Shown here: positions 46,586-56,394 of the stretch, one piece after another | How positions within the stretch are numbered: position 1 is the first letter of the stretch | Layout of the letters: each line of letters starts with the position of its first letter | Origin: Colwellia sp. 1_MG-2023 | GTDB taxonomy: Bacteria > Pseudomonadota > Gammaproteobacteria > Enterobacterales > Alteromonadaceae | DNA: 64,000 nt | Assembly (NCBI RefSeq): GCF_030546755.1 | Contig: NZ_JAUOPE010000006.1 | Location: forward strand, 168,078 to 232,077 | Direction of reading: 5' to 3' | Program-made: the position numbers and the translations under genes | Notes under the pieces: model-generated | Databases searched by the model: none | What the model saw: the letters and a program-made list of their open reading frames with translations, nothing else | What the model was told of the DNA's origin: nothing

Positions 46586-49500
46586 ATGTCGATGAATTTT
46601 AAAAGAAATATTATTTGCGCTGCTGTATGCAGTACATTTTCTATTGCTAGTTCAAGTGCTTTTAGCCAAGAAGTGGATAATAAAGCGGCAATTGAAGAAG
46701 AAATAGAACAAATTGAAGTACTTGGCATGCGACAAAGCGTTGAAAGTGCTCAAAGTTTAAAAAGGTATGCTGACACAGTTAAAGATATTATTACAGCTAC
46801 TGATATAGGAGCATTACCGGATGTATCGGTAACTGAGGCGCTACAACGGTTACCAGGTGTTACGATTGAACGTTTTGCTTCATCTAGTGATCCTAAGCAT
46901 TTTGCTGATGAAGGTACCAGCGTATTGGTGCGTGGTTTAGACCGCGTTCGCAGTGAAATTAATGGTCGAGATTCTTTTAGTGCTAAACCTGATGGAGGGT
47001 TAAGCTATGAAGATTTTCCAGCTGAATTATTAGGAGCTGTTGAAGTTTTTAAAAACCAAACGGCTGATTTAATCTCGGGTGGTATTGCAGGTACCGTAAA
47101 CCTTGTTACAAGAAAACCTTTTGACTCTGACGATAGAATGGTTTCTGTTAGCGCGCAAGCTAACTACGGTGATTACCGTGAAGAAACGACCCCATCATTT
47201 AGCGCACTATTCTCTGATAATTGGGATACAGATTCAGGAAAATTCGGCGTATTAATTGCCGCTTCTCAATCTGAATTTAAAACCCGTGGTGATGGTTTTG
47301 GTCTTGGTAATTTCCATAGTCGAGGTCCGGTAGATACGTTTTCTTATGATGTTTGGGGAACACCTAGTCCAGGCATTACGGCGGGAAATTACTCGAATCC
47401 TTGTATTCCTGATGCAACAGATTGGCGCGCATGTAGCGGTGACCTAGCGGATACCGTTCAGTACACAGAAGAAGATGCTGCTGCTTATGTTCCTGCCTTC
47501 GAAGGTCAAGAATTAGAAGGACAGCCTGAGGGAGCCACTTGGTATGCACCTGCAAGTTATACAATGACATCTGCAGAAAACGATCGCAAACGTACTGGCT
47601 TAACAGCGTCTTTACAGTGGCAAAGTAAAGATGAAAGAATAACGGCAACACTTGAGCATATTGATTCTAAATCGTCTTTAGAATGGCGTGAAAATGTTAT
47701 CGCGTCTGGTGATAGAGGGTTCTTACCTTATGCTCCTAACGCGATTCAATGGTTTGATGGAACTGATGAAGGTTATCCTTTAAGTGTTGATTCAAATGGT
47801 TATGTAACTTCCGGTATTGGACGTTCAAATGAACCTGAATTGCCGCTTCAATTTCGCTCTCGCTATAACTTTAATGAAAGTACGGTGGAAGATACTTCGT
47901 TAAATTTAATTTTTAAAGCGACTGACGAGTTAACGGTAGCTTTTGATTATCAACATGTAGATTCAGAACAGATTGTTCACAATAACTCACTTACTTCTCG
48001 AATTAATGGTAATCAAACTAGCGAATATGCGCCATTTTTCTTAGATCTAAGAGGCGATAATCCGACAATTGAATATTTAAATTCAAATACTTCAACTCCT
48101 GAAGACGTAGAAGCGGATACAAACCCTATTTTACGTCTTGCTAGTGGTATGCAACAAGAGGTACATAATGAGGCCGATTCTGATAGTGTTAAACTCGACT
48201 TTGTTTATGCATTAGATGGAGCATTTACCGCGATTAAAACAGGACTTTATTATTCAGAAAAAACATTAACCGTTCGAGATACTGATTATGAAGGCTGGCA
48301 AGCATTAGGTACCCCATGGAATGCACAAGCTTCTTATAATGCTTCACCTCAAGTTGTACCTGAATTATTTCAACGCGTTAGTTTTGCCGATCATTATAAC
48401 GGTTCCACGTTAATGGGGGCGAATAACAGTTTCTTATTTCCACAAATGGATTTAGTTGAAAACTATGCCCAAACATTACGTGATGGATGTGGTACATGGA
48501 GTGCCATTGGTAATGCCATGGATGGAAGTGGTGGATGTGCGGTTCCCTATGAAGATTTAGCTGACCGTGTTCACACGCATTTTGCTCCTCGTCATATCAG
48601 CTCAAGTAAAACTGAACGTACCGAGTTTTATGTTCGTGGTGATTTTGACTTTGATCTAGATAACTCAGACGTTATTGTTAAAGGTAATGTTGGTTTACGT
48701 TATGTGAATTATCAGTTGCAGTCTACAGGCGGAATTAATTTACCTTCTACATCACGGCGCGGTACTGTTGAAACTGATTCACTTCACCAAGTTATGCTTA
48801 ATCAATACCCGAGTATTTACGCCTTAGCGTCAGGAGAAACATTTTCTAGCACGATAGATGGCACAGATTACTCAACGGTATTGCCGAGTTTAAACCTAAA
48901 TTTTGGTATCACGGATGAATTGATTATTAGGTTTGGTGCTTCAAAAGGACTTTATTACCCGAGCCTTGTTGATTCAGCAAACAAAATGAATATCAGTTTA
49001 GATTATCAAGAAGTTTACTTAGATCCATCACAAGGAAAGGATGAAGAAACCAACCCTACCGTTGATCTGCGTAATATTGAAATAAGTGCTAATGCGCGTA
49101 ATGCTTTCTTAGAACCAGAAGAATCAATTAATCTTGATTTATCAACTGAATGGTATTTTGCCGATGCAGGTTCATTAACGGTTGGCTTATTCCATAAAAA
49201 ATTGTCGAACATTATTAGGAACAAGCAATTTTCTACAGAAGTTGAAGTAGATGGAACGGATTACCCTGTTTCTGCATATGGACCAGCTAATACAGGTTCA
49301 GGCACTATTCGTGGTGTTGAATTTGCTTATTCACAATTCTACGATATGTTACCCGGAATTTGGAGTGGCTTAGGTTTGCAGTTCAATTATACCTATATTG
49401 ACCAAAATGGTTTGGAAGATCCTAATACTAATCCAACACAAAACTTAACGTATAACGGAGCAGGTGAACCTATCACGGATAACCGTAATAGTTTCCGTCA

Positions 49501-49852
49501 ATTTACCGGACTACCGCTACAAGGGTACTCAGATCAAAACTTTAATGTTGTTGCTATGTATGAGAAAAATGATATTTCAGTACGTTTAGCCTACACATGG
49601 CGTTCAGAGTACTTATTAACACTGCGTGAATCTGAAGAATTTGTACCAGCTTATTCTGAAGATCAAGGCATGATGGATATGAGTTTGTTTTATAATATTT
49701 CTGAAAATATTAAAATTGGTTTACAGGTAAATAACTTACTAGAATCAGAAACTAAAACTCAATATCAACAAAATCAGGAAGGATTTAAAACGGATGCTTT
49801 TTCATTCTCTCCTGAACGTCGTTACGCCTTAAGTTTACGTGGCACGTTTTAA
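46586..49852 (+). CDS. TonB-dependent receptor (large, carbohydrate-type)
   Basis: A 1088-residue outer-membrane receptor. It has a signal peptide (residues 1-28, SSSAFSQ), a TonB-box-like segment (EIEQIEVLGMRQS), a plug domain (DIGALPDVSVTEALQRLPGVTIER, VLVRGLDRVRSEINGR, GGIAGTVNLVTRKPF) and a beta-barrel ending in aromatic RYALSLRGTF. The plug wording fits the Xanthomonas/Caulobacter-type receptors that import oligosaccharides. AAGGGG precedes the ATG. It follows the GH18-LytTR regulator and leads into two halogenase-like genes and a GH18 enzyme, so chitooligosaccharide or GlcNAc-glycan uptake is the best guess. Confidence 0.93.
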   Translation: MSMNFKRNIICAAVCSTFSIASSSAFSQEVDNKAAIEEEIEQIEVLGMRQSVESAQSLKRYADTVKDIITATDIGALPDVSVTEALQRLPGVTIERFASSSDPKHFADEGTSVLVRGLDRVRSEINGRDSFSAKPDGGLSYEDFPAELLGAVEVFKNQTADLISGGIAGTVNLVTRKPFDSDDRMVSVSAQANYGDYREETTPSFSALFSDNWDTDSGKFGVLIAASQSEFKTRGDGFGLGNFHSRGPVDTFSYDVWGTPSPGITAGNYSNPCIPDATDWRACSGDLADTVQYTEEDAAAYVPAFEGQELEGQPEGATWYAPASYTMTSAENDRKRTGLTASLQWQSKDERITATLEHIDSKSSLEWRENVIASGDRGFLPYAPNAIQWFDGTDEGYPLSVDSNGYVTSGIGRSNEPELPLQFRSRYNFNESTVEDTSLNLIFKATDELTVAFDYQHVDSEQIVHNNSLTSRINGNQTSEYAPFFLDLRGDNPTIEYLNSNTSTPEDVEADTNPILRLASGMQQEVHNEADSDSVKLDFVYALDGAFTAIKTGLYYSEKTLTVRDTDYEGWQALGTPWNAQASYNASPQVVPELFQRVSFADHYNGSTLMGANNSFLFPQMDLVENYAQTLRDGCGTWSAIGNAMDGSGGCAVPYEDLADRVHTHFAPRHISSSKTERTEFYVRGDFDFDLDNSDVIVKGNVGLRYVNYQLQSTGGINLPSTSRRGTVETDSLHQVMLNQYPSIYALASGETFSSTIDGTDYSTVLPSLNLNFGITDELIIRFGASKGLYYPSLVDSANKMNISLDYQEVYLDPSQGKDEETNPTVDLRNIEISANARNAFLEPEESINLDLSTEWYFADAGSLTVGLFHKKLSNIIRNKQFSTEVEVDGTDYPVSAYGPANTGSGTIRGVEFAYSQFYDMLPGIWSGLGLQFNYTYIDQNGLEDPNTNPTQNLTYNGAGEPITDNRNSFRQFTGLPLQGYSDQNFNVVAMYEKNDISVRLAYTWRSEYLLTLRESEEFVPAYSEDQGMMDMSLFYNISENIKIGLQVNNLLESETKTQYQQNQEGFKTDAFSFSPERRYALSLRGTF

Positions 49853-49877
49853 AAGCGAATGTTGAAATAAAGTGATT

Positions 49878-49911
49878 AAACTGTGTAGTGAGCAAGCTGC
49901 ACAGTTTCTTT
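49878..49911 (+). terminator. Terminator between the receptor and the first halogenase-like gene
   Basis: Stem AAACTGTGTAG / CTGCACAGTTT (11 bp including one U-G pair), 8-base loop, followed by CTTTT. It lies 25 bases after the receptor stop. It may set a lower level for the downstream genes or be bypassed from the receptor promoter. Confidence 0.75.
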
Positions 49912-50005
49912 TACTTAACCGTCAACTACATCGCCTTTCAAACTTAGGTTATACAAGCATTCATCTTCGCTTTACTATGCTAGATATTCCTAATTTCACT
50001 ACGGT

Positions 50006-51541
50006 ATGACTATGCAAAACCCAATAAAATCTATCTGTATTATCGGTGGCGGCAGCGCGGGTTGGATGGCTGCGGCATTACTGTCGAGCATTACTCGTGG
50101 TAATAGCATCAAGATAACCGTAATTGAGTCGCCTGACATCAATACCATTGGTGTTGGTGAGTCCACGGTGCCATCCATTATAGATTTTACCAAAGCGGCG
50201 CAAATTGATTTAAAGGATTTTATTCAATCAACATCAGCCACTTTTAAATTAGGTATTCGATTTGATAATTGGTTGAGCTCAGGAGAGAATTTTTTTCACC
50301 CTTTTGGTAAAACTGGTAAAGATGTTAATGGTTTTGATTTTTATCAAGCGTGGCAAAAGTCTCTTGCTGATGGCGAAAAAACACGCTGGCTTGATCATTC
50401 TCCCAACGCGATTATGGCCGAACATCAGCGATTTATGTTGCATTCAAATCAACAGCAACATTGGATTTTTTCTAGCTTTGCTCATGCATTACATTTAGAT
50501 GCGGTAAAAGCAGGACAATATTTACGGGAACTGTGTGTAAAAAGAGGTGTTATTCGTATTGAAGCGACAGTTCAAAACGTTAATGTAGATAAAGATGGAT
50601 TTATTGAAAACGTATCATTGGCTGATAACACACCTGTAAGCAGTGACTTTTATATCGATTGCACCGGGTTTAAAGGCTTACTTATTGAGAAATCGTTAAA
50701 CGTTGCCTTTCAAGACTGGTCTGATTATTTACCTTGTAATCGAGCTGTTACGGTACAAACAGAGCAAGTTGATTTACCACCTCCATATACCGTGGCTAGT
50801 GCGCAAAAAGCCGGATGGTCATGGCATATACCCTTGCAACATCGTACTGGCAATGGTTATGTTTATTGCGATAAGTTTTGCAGTGATGAAGCAGCAATCA
50901 CATTATTAAAAGCTAATGTCAAAGGGAAGCTATTGAATGAACCTAACATTATTCCTTTTAAAACAGGAAGAAGAGAAAAAATTTGGCACAAAAACTGTTT
51001 AGCCTTAGGTTTAGCCAGTGGATTTTTAGAGCCTTTAGAATCAACAGCGATTCATTTGGTATATAAAACCTTAGTACATTTTATCAAACATTTTCCTGAT
51101 AAAGATTTTGATGAACTGAATGAAACGGCTTTTAACGAAAAAATAAATGCTGATTATCAGGAAATTCGAGATTTTATTATTCTGCATTATTGTACCTCTG
51201 ATCGTACTGATTCTGACTTTTGGCGTTGGTGCCAAACCATGACAATTCCACCGTCATTGGATGAGAAGATTAAAGCCTTTCGCCACCGTGGTTCTATTGA
51301 AGAGGAACAAGGTAAACTTTTCACCAGTGATAGTTGGTATTCAATTCTTAATGGCATGCATATTCACTCGAAAAAATATCACCCGTTATTAGATGGTTTT
51401 CATACGCAAGATTTAGCTAATACGCTCAATAAAAATGTGCAAGAGATCAGAGATATGGTTATGAAAATGCCCAGCCATCACGATTTTATCCAAACGAATT
51501 GTCCTGCGCATTCGTTTGGTCAAAATGAACCACAAGATTAG
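50006..51541 (+). CDS. Tryptophan-halogenase-like flavoprotein (copy 1)
   Basis: A 511-residue flavin-dependent protein of the PrnA/tryptophan halogenase family. The FAD motif IIGGGSAGWMAAALL is at 12-26. The halogenase motif WxWxIP reads WSWHIP (271-276), and the lysine that forms the chloramine in PrnA corresponds to Lys81 in TFKLGIRF. The Glu of the EPLES motif (Glu345) is also kept. So the chemistry for FADH2-driven halogenation or oxidation could be intact, but the substrate is unknown. Relatives cluster with TonB-dependent receptors and cupin genes in marine bacteria. It begins 153 bases after the receptor; ATG at 50006 or 50012 is possible. Confidence 0.9.
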   Translation: MTMQNPIKSICIIGGGSAGWMAAALLSSITRGNSIKITVIESPDINTIGVGESTVPSIIDFTKAAQIDLKDFIQSTSATFKLGIRFDNWLSSGENFFHPFGKTGKDVNGFDFYQAWQKSLADGEKTRWLDHSPNAIMAEHQRFMLHSNQQQHWIFSSFAHALHLDAVKAGQYLRELCVKRGVIRIEATVQNVNVDKDGFIENVSLADNTPVSSDFYIDCTGFKGLLIEKSLNVAFQDWSDYLPCNRAVTVQTEQVDLPPPYTVASAQKAGWSWHIPLQHRTGNGYVYCDKFCSDEAAITLLKANVKGKLLNEPNIIPFKTGRREKIWHKNCLALGLASGFLEPLESTAIHLVYKTLVHFIKHFPDKDFDELNETAFNEKINADYQEIRDFIILHYCTSDRTDSDFWRWCQTMTIPPSLDEKIKAFRHRGSIEEEQGKLFTSDSWYSILNGMHIHSKKYHPLLDGFHTQDLANTLNKNVQEIRDMVMKMPSHHDFIQTNCPAHSFGQNEPQD

Positions 51542-51550
51542 TTTATCCTG

Positions 51551-52576
51551 ATGAATAAATTTAAAATGATTCCTGAGTTTTCATCGATGTCTCCCCAACA
51601 ATTTTTTGAGGAGCTAGTCCCAGCTCAACAGCCTGTGGTTATTCGAAATTTTGCAAAGCATTGGCCATTAGTTCAGTGTTCATTGCAATCATCTCAACAT
51701 TTTGTTGATTATATTAATCAGTTTTATACGGGGGAGAAAGCCGCCATGGTGGTTGCTCCACCTGCTGCAAATAAGCGTTTTTATTACAATGATGCCATGA
51801 CCGACGTGAACTTTATTCGAGGAGAAGAACGCGTTGATTTATACCTTGGTCGACTTTTAGAACTTGTCGATAAAAAAGTTTATCCGGCTATTTCAATGCA
51901 AGGGGCGGTAATTGAAGATATTTTACCAAACTTATCTCGAGAAAATAGCAGTGATTTTTTTTCACCTGAAGTAACACCACGTTTATGGGTGGGAAATGAA
52001 GGAATAGTGAATACTCATTATGATAGTTCAGATAATTTCGCGTGTGTGGTTGCAGGACGCCGACGCTTTGTTTTATTTCCGCCAGAGCAAACGGCAAATT
52101 TGTATCCAGGTCCATTAAATTTTACCCCAGCTGGCGCACCAACAAGTTTGGTTGATATTAACGAGCCTGATTTTGACTCATACCCTTTGTTTAAACATGC
52201 CTTAGCGCACGCATATAGTGTTGAACTGTCACCTGGTGATGCGATTTTTATTCCCATGCTTTGGTGGCACCATGTTGAGTCTTTAGAAAAAGTGAATGGC
52301 TTAATCAATTATTGGTGGAATGGCTCTTCTGCGCTTTCTGCTACATCACCAAGTGTGATTGACAGCTTAAATATCGCGCTTGTGGCAATGCGTGATTTGA
52401 CACCTAAACAACGTGAGGCGTGGCGCTGTTTATTCGATCATTACTTATTTAAGCAAGGTGTTGACCCGGTTGCTTATATTCCAGAGCACCAACAACATGT
52501 CTTAGGCGAATTAACGCCAAAGTATGTTGAAGCAATAAAAACATATTTCATTCAAAAATGGCAAGATCAAAAATGA
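51551..52576 (+). CDS. JmjC/cupin-like (cupin_8) putative Fe(II)/2-oxoglutarate oxygenase
   Basis: A 341-residue protein of the cupin_8/JmjC-like family. The metal triad is visible as His156-x-Asp158 in NTHYDSSDN and a His in MLWWHHVES (240/241). The strand AGRRRFVLFPP and SPGDAIFIPMLWWH are typical. The N-terminal half starts with the conserved QQPVVIRNFAKHWPLV segment. Members hydroxylate amino-acid side chains in proteins or small peptides, so it could modify a partner such as the receptor, but no substrate is known. It sits 9 bases after the first halogenase-like gene and 88 bases before the second, so the three form a unit. Confidence 0.9.
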   Translation: MNKFKMIPEFSSMSPQQFFEELVPAQQPVVIRNFAKHWPLVQCSLQSSQHFVDYINQFYTGEKAAMVVAPPAANKRFYYNDAMTDVNFIRGEERVDLYLGRLLELVDKKVYPAISMQGAVIEDILPNLSRENSSDFFSPEVTPRLWVGNEGIVNTHYDSSDNFACVVAGRRRFVLFPPEQTANLYPGPLNFTPAGAPTSLVDINEPDFDSYPLFKHALAHAYSVELSPGDAIFIPMLWWHHVESLEKVNGLINYWWNGSSALSATSPSVIDSLNIALVAMRDLTPKQREAWRCLFDHYLFKQGVDPVAYIPEHQQHVLGELTPKYVEAIKTYFIQKWQDQK

Positions 52577-52664
52577 AAAACCTGATAGTACAGCCATTAA
52601 AAGTGTTAAAGCTTATTTGTAAGTAATTAATAATAATACCGTTTTCTATACAAGTGATTAAATA

Positions 52665-54221
52665 ATGATAAACGAGCAATCAATTCAATTAAACAGTGAT
52701 GGTACGCCTAAAAAGATCGTAATCGTGGGGGGCGGAACCGCAGGGTGGATGACTGCAAACTTGTTGGCACACCATTGGAGAAACTCAGAAATTTGTCTGA
52801 TTGAATCGAAAGAAATTGGCATTATTGGTGTGGGCGAAGGAAGTACCCCACATCTAAAATTTTTCTTTGATGCTATTGGTTTGCCTGATTCAGAGTGGAT
52901 GCCTCATTGTAATGCTACTTATAAAACAGGTATTACTTTTGATAAATGGTCAACGATTGAAGGGTATGAATCTTACTTTCATCCTTTTGCTGCACAAACT
53001 GACGATTTATTTACCCTTCCTTTGTTCTATAAAAACATTCAAGCGCGGATGCAAGGGTATGATATTAACGCCAATCCTGACGATTATTTTTTAGAAACCT
53101 ACCTTGCAAGAAACAACTTAGCCCCTATTCCTAATGAATGTTTCCCGTTTGGTGTGGCTTATGGCTATCATTTTGATTCTGCTTTATTAGGACAATTTCT
53201 AGCAAAAAATGCACAAAAATTAGGAGTAAAAAGAATTTTTGGCAAAGTGACTGATGCCCAAGTTAACACCCTTGGTAATATCAGCTCTGTTACGCTTATT
53301 CAAGATAATGACAGTGAGGAACGTTTAAAAGAAGCAATGACATTTCAGGGGGATTTTTTTATTGATTGCTCTGGTTTTTCTTCACTGTTATTACAACAAA
53401 CCTTGAAAGTGAATTACCACAGCTTCAAGGATAATTTAGTCAATAATGCTGCGGTTGTGTTACCCAGTGACATGTCAGACAACGTTCCTGCCGAAACCCG
53501 CGCTACAGCGTTAACGAATGGCTGGGCTTGGCAAATTCCTTTACGAAATCGTTTTGGTAATGGCTATGTTTATAGCGATAATTACATTAACTCAAATCAA
53601 GCTGAAATCGAATTAAGATCGCATTTAGGTTTATTAGAAAGTGATGTAGAAGCTCGCCATTTAACCATGAAAGTTGGGCGAGTTGAAAAGCACTGGCATA
53701 AAAACTGTCTTGCCGTTGGTTTATCGCAAGGCTTTATAGAGCCGCTAGAGGCAACCGCCATTGCTTTATCATTTAATACCATTTCACAATTTATTCAGTG
53801 TTTTCAAGAAGGAAAAGGCACGAATCAATATGAGAAACCCTTTAACGCAGACATAAACGAAAAGTTTGATGGCATTCGAGATTATATCGTTTGTCATTAT
53901 AAAACTAATCAACGGAACGATACCAATTATTGGCGAGATAATTCTGCTAACCCACATCTCTCTGAAAATTTAACGCGCATTTTATATTTGTGGAAAAATA
54001 GCCAAGATTTCGAGGGGGATATGAATAAATATCATTTGTGGGGAAGCTATAAGCCTAAGTCGTGGGCTTGTTTGTTAGCGGGCTATGGGGTTTTTCCTAA
54101 ACAATTAAATAACCGACGAGTTGATTATTCTGCTCATCATCAAGAAGTTGCAGACGTTAAAGATTTTATTCGACGCTGTGGCATGAATTTCAAAAAGCAT
54201 CATGAATTGCTTTTACCGTAA
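52665..54221 (+). CDS. Tryptophan-halogenase-like flavoprotein (copy 2)
   Basis: A 518-residue second member of the PrnA-like family, only distantly related to the first. It shows IVGGGTAGWMTANLL (20-34), Lys87 in ATYKTGITFDKW, WAWQIP (287-292) and the EPLEAT motif with Glu362. All catalytic positions known from tryptophan halogenases are therefore kept. Insertions such as residues 100-165 differ from copy 1, suggesting another substrate or a partner role. It lies between the JmjC-like gene and the GH18 enzyme, 28 bases before the latter. Confidence 0.9.
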   Translation: MINEQSIQLNSDGTPKKIVIVGGGTAGWMTANLLAHHWRNSEICLIESKEIGIIGVGEGSTPHLKFFFDAIGLPDSEWMPHCNATYKTGITFDKWSTIEGYESYFHPFAAQTDDLFTLPLFYKNIQARMQGYDINANPDDYFLETYLARNNLAPIPNECFPFGVAYGYHFDSALLGQFLAKNAQKLGVKRIFGKVTDAQVNTLGNISSVTLIQDNDSEERLKEAMTFQGDFFIDCSGFSSLLLQQTLKVNYHSFKDNLVNNAAVVLPSDMSDNVPAETRATALTNGWAWQIPLRNRFGNGYVYSDNYINSNQAEIELRSHLGLLESDVEARHLTMKVGRVEKHWHKNCLAVGLSQGFIEPLEATAIALSFNTISQFIQCFQEGKGTNQYEKPFNADINEKFDGIRDYIVCHYKTNQRNDTNYWRDNSANPHLSENLTRILYLWKNSQDFEGDMNKYHLWGSYKPKSWACLLAGYGVFPKQLNNRRVDYSAHHQEVADVKDFIRRCGMNFKKHHELLLP

Positions 54222-54249
54222 TTTTAATTTGTGATTTAAGTGAGTTTTA

Positions 54250-55281
54250 ATGAATATTAGACTATTTTACCTGCTATTTTTTTTGTGCTGCTTTCAGTCA
54301 ACTAGTGTTGCTAAAACGGTTGTTATTGGTTATTTACCTAGCTATTACGGGTTAATGAAACAAGTGGAACACGTTGATTTTACGAAAATAACCCATTTGA
54401 CACTGGCATTTTTACATCCTAATAAACAAGGTGTTTTTCTAGAAGATAAGCAACCAACATGCATGGTAGGTGAATTTGGCAAACCACTCAAATCAGATGA
54501 AATTGTATATGCGGTCAACAAAGCGCATCAAGCCGGTGTCAAAGTGCTTATTTCCTTTGGAGGCGCTTCATATCCAAGTTGTGCAGGTGACTGGCAACAG
54601 TTATTACTCGCGGATAAAAGAGCTGCAATTGTTAATCGCTTATTACACTTTGTCGATGAATTTAACTTAGACGGTGTAGATATTGATATTGAAGGCAATT
54701 TATTAACAGAAATAGATAATCAAGGAAATTTTTTACCGTTTGTTAAAGCGTTAAATAATAGCTTAGTAGCGCAAGAAAAACTGTTAACGGCAGCAACTGG
54801 CTCTTATATAGGCGGCATGTTACCTCAGTCAACACTAAAATATTTTGATTACGTTTCAATTATGTCTTATGACGCAGTAGGTCCGACATGGGGAGATGTG
54901 GGTGTTGAACATTCAACACTGATAAAAGCAAAAGCGGATATTCAATTGTGGAAAAAAAGAGGCTTAACAAAAGAAAAATTAATCTTAGGTTTACCTTTTT
55001 ATGGTTATGGATTTGGTCAATACAAGGCTAATTATAGCTTTAATGATCTATTAAATGAGTTTGGAGAGAAAGCTATTCAGGCTGATTTAATCGGTAAAAA
55101 TTGTGAGCTTTGTAGTTATTTGACTTTTAATGGCTATAAAACCACTAAAGCGAAAACTGAGCTAGCTATTAAGCAAGGGGCAGGGGTGATGATTTGGGAA
55201 TTATCAAAAGACCATCAAAGTAGTAAAGGCTTATTGAATATAATCAATGAAACTGTCAAAAATTATCAAGGAGTTCAATAG
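54250..55281 (+). CDS. Secreted GH18 glycoside hydrolase (chitinase or endo-N-acetylglucosaminidase type)
   Basis: A 343-residue single-domain GH18 enzyme with a signal peptide (MNIRLFYLLFFLCCFQSTSVA). The strand VLISFGGASYPSCAG and the catalytic motif D141-G-V-D-I-D-I-E148 are intact, as is YVSIMSYDAVGPTWGD, so the enzyme should cleave beta-1,4-linked GlcNAc bonds by substrate-assisted catalysis. It has no chitin-binding module, which suggests action on soluble oligosaccharides or N-glycan cores. It is the last gene of the receptor/halogenase cluster, 28 bases after copy 2, and contrasts with the inactive GH18 domain of the regulator at 43261. Confidence 0.92.
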   Translation: MNIRLFYLLFFLCCFQSTSVAKTVVIGYLPSYYGLMKQVEHVDFTKITHLTLAFLHPNKQGVFLEDKQPTCMVGEFGKPLKSDEIVYAVNKAHQAGVKVLISFGGASYPSCAGDWQQLLLADKRAAIVNRLLHFVDEFNLDGVDIDIEGNLLTEIDNQGNFLPFVKALNNSLVAQEKLLTAATGSYIGGMLPQSTLKYFDYVSIMSYDAVGPTWGDVGVEHSTLIKAKADIQLWKKRGLTKEKLILGLPFYGYGFGQYKANYSFNDLLNEFGEKAIQADLIGKNCELCSYLTFNGYKTTKAKTELAIKQGAGVMIWELSKDHQSSKGLLNIINETVKNYQGVQ

Positions 55282-55285
55282 TTTA

Positions 55286-55437
55286 TAGGGACTATTGAAC
55301 CTTCGGACAGCGTTTGTTGGTCATTTTTACGGCGTTATCGCCTTTTATGTGGAACAACCATATTACCAAGGCTCTGCCTTGAATAAATACCCAACAAAAT
55401 GCTGCAAAAACAATCTCGAAAGATCAACAGTCTTAGT
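55286..55437. mobile_element. Diverged MITE-like relative of the 41.5-kb element (copy 2)
   Basis: About 150 bases that share blocks with the element at 41478-41741: GGAACAACCAT, CCTTGAATAAAT and the right end CGAAAGATCAACA. Its left part (ATTGAACC.TTCGG...CGTTTGTT) matches the first element's internal block in inverted orientation. The ends (TAGGGACTATTGA / GTCTTA) are no longer perfect repeats, so it looks like a decayed or rearranged copy. It separates the GH18 gene from the AraC gene. Confidence 0.65.
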
Positions 55438-55450
55438 GTTATCTCGTTTT

Positions 55451-55525
55451 TAGACAATTGGTAAGACACACATTGTTAGCTCCCTTTATAGATGACGGGA
55501 AACGACTTCCCTTACCAATTGTCTA
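55451..55525. repeat. 75-bp element with perfect 15-bp inverted repeats
   Basis: TAGACAATTGGTAAG at the left and its exact reverse complement at the right enclose 45 bases that contain a further GGGAA...TTCCC hairpin. It is just downstream of the AraC gene (minus strand), where it could act as a terminator-like structure. The terminal TA at both ends also fits a small inserted element. Confidence 0.7.
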
Positions 55526-55527
55526 TT

Positions 55528-56394
55528 TTATTTACGATAATTTTTTGGTGAAACACCGACGACCTTTTTAAATAATCTTGAAAAATAATACGGATCGCTA
55601 TACCCCAACGACTCTGCAATTTGTTTGATACTATCTTGACTATTATCAAGCTGATAACAAGCTTTCTGAATTTTCATGTTGATAAAATATTGAATAGGCG
55701 ACGTATCTGTTAATTCTTTAAACTTCTTTGAAAAGTGAAATTTTGACAGCTGACAATAATGCGCGAGGGTATCAAGATTGAGTTCATGATGCATATTTTC
55801 CTGCATTAATGTTTCTATCGCTTTAAGATCAAAGTGACTATTTTGATTAAAAGTTGTTAACCTTAATTGTAGAGCTAACGAACTTAACACTTGCTGTAAA
55901 AGGTGAATACCGTGAATCACATTAGTTGCGGTATAACCACGTTGGCCTAACGCTAATATCGTATCAAAATCTCTTATGATTTCTCCTAAGCTACCGACAT
56001 TCGCTATACCATTCTTCATTTTCATCAATAACCTTTCTGCAAAATCATCGGCTAATTTTCCCGTAAAATTTATCCAATAAATAACATTTTCTGGTGATTT
56101 TCTTTTGTTTTCAATGCTGGAAAACTTAAAAGGTTGATTTGGACTAAGAATAACAAGATCACCTTGTTTTATTTCTCGCTGTTGGTTTTTATAGTCTAAA
56201 ATTCCTTGTGAAGAAGGGCTGTATATTAACGTGTAATGAGCAGCATTTTTTTGCGATAAGTGTAACGACATTTGGTCAACTGACCTTCCTAATGAAAGAG
56301 GATATAGACCAGATGTTAAAGGGTGACGCTTTAATTTTGTTAATAAAAATAATGGAATGATCAAACGAATACTTTGCTCGGTATCAATTTTCAT
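55528..56394 (-). CDS. AraC-family transcriptional regulator
   Basis: A 288-residue regulator with an N-terminal cupin-like sensing domain (residues 20-110: YTLIYSPSSQGILDYKNQQREIKQGDLVILSPNQPFKF) and a C-terminal AraC DNA-binding domain with two helix-turn-helix motifs (LDTLAHYCQLSKFHFSKKFKELTDTSPIQYFINMKIQKACYQL, then IKQIAESLGYSDPYYFSRLFKKVVGVSPKNYRK). This layout is typical of sugar-responsive activators. It lies next to the GH18 cluster and divergent from icmF with a 218-base spacer, so it may regulate either; I favour the sugar cluster. Confidence 0.9.
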   Translation of the reverse strand: MKIDTEQSIRLIIPLFLLTKLKRHPLTSGLYPLSLGRSVDQMSLHLSQKNAAHYTLIYSPSSQGILDYKNQQREIKQGDLVILSPNQPFKFSSIENKRKSPENVIYWINFTGKLADDFAERLLMKMKNGIANVGSLGEIIRDFDTILALGQRGYTATNVIHGIHLLQQVLSSLALQLRLTTFNQNSHFDLKAIETLMQENMHHELNLDTLAHYCQLSKFHFSKKFKELTDTSPIQYFINMKIQKACYQLDNSQDSIKQIAESLGYSDPYYFSRLFKKVVGVSPKNYRK

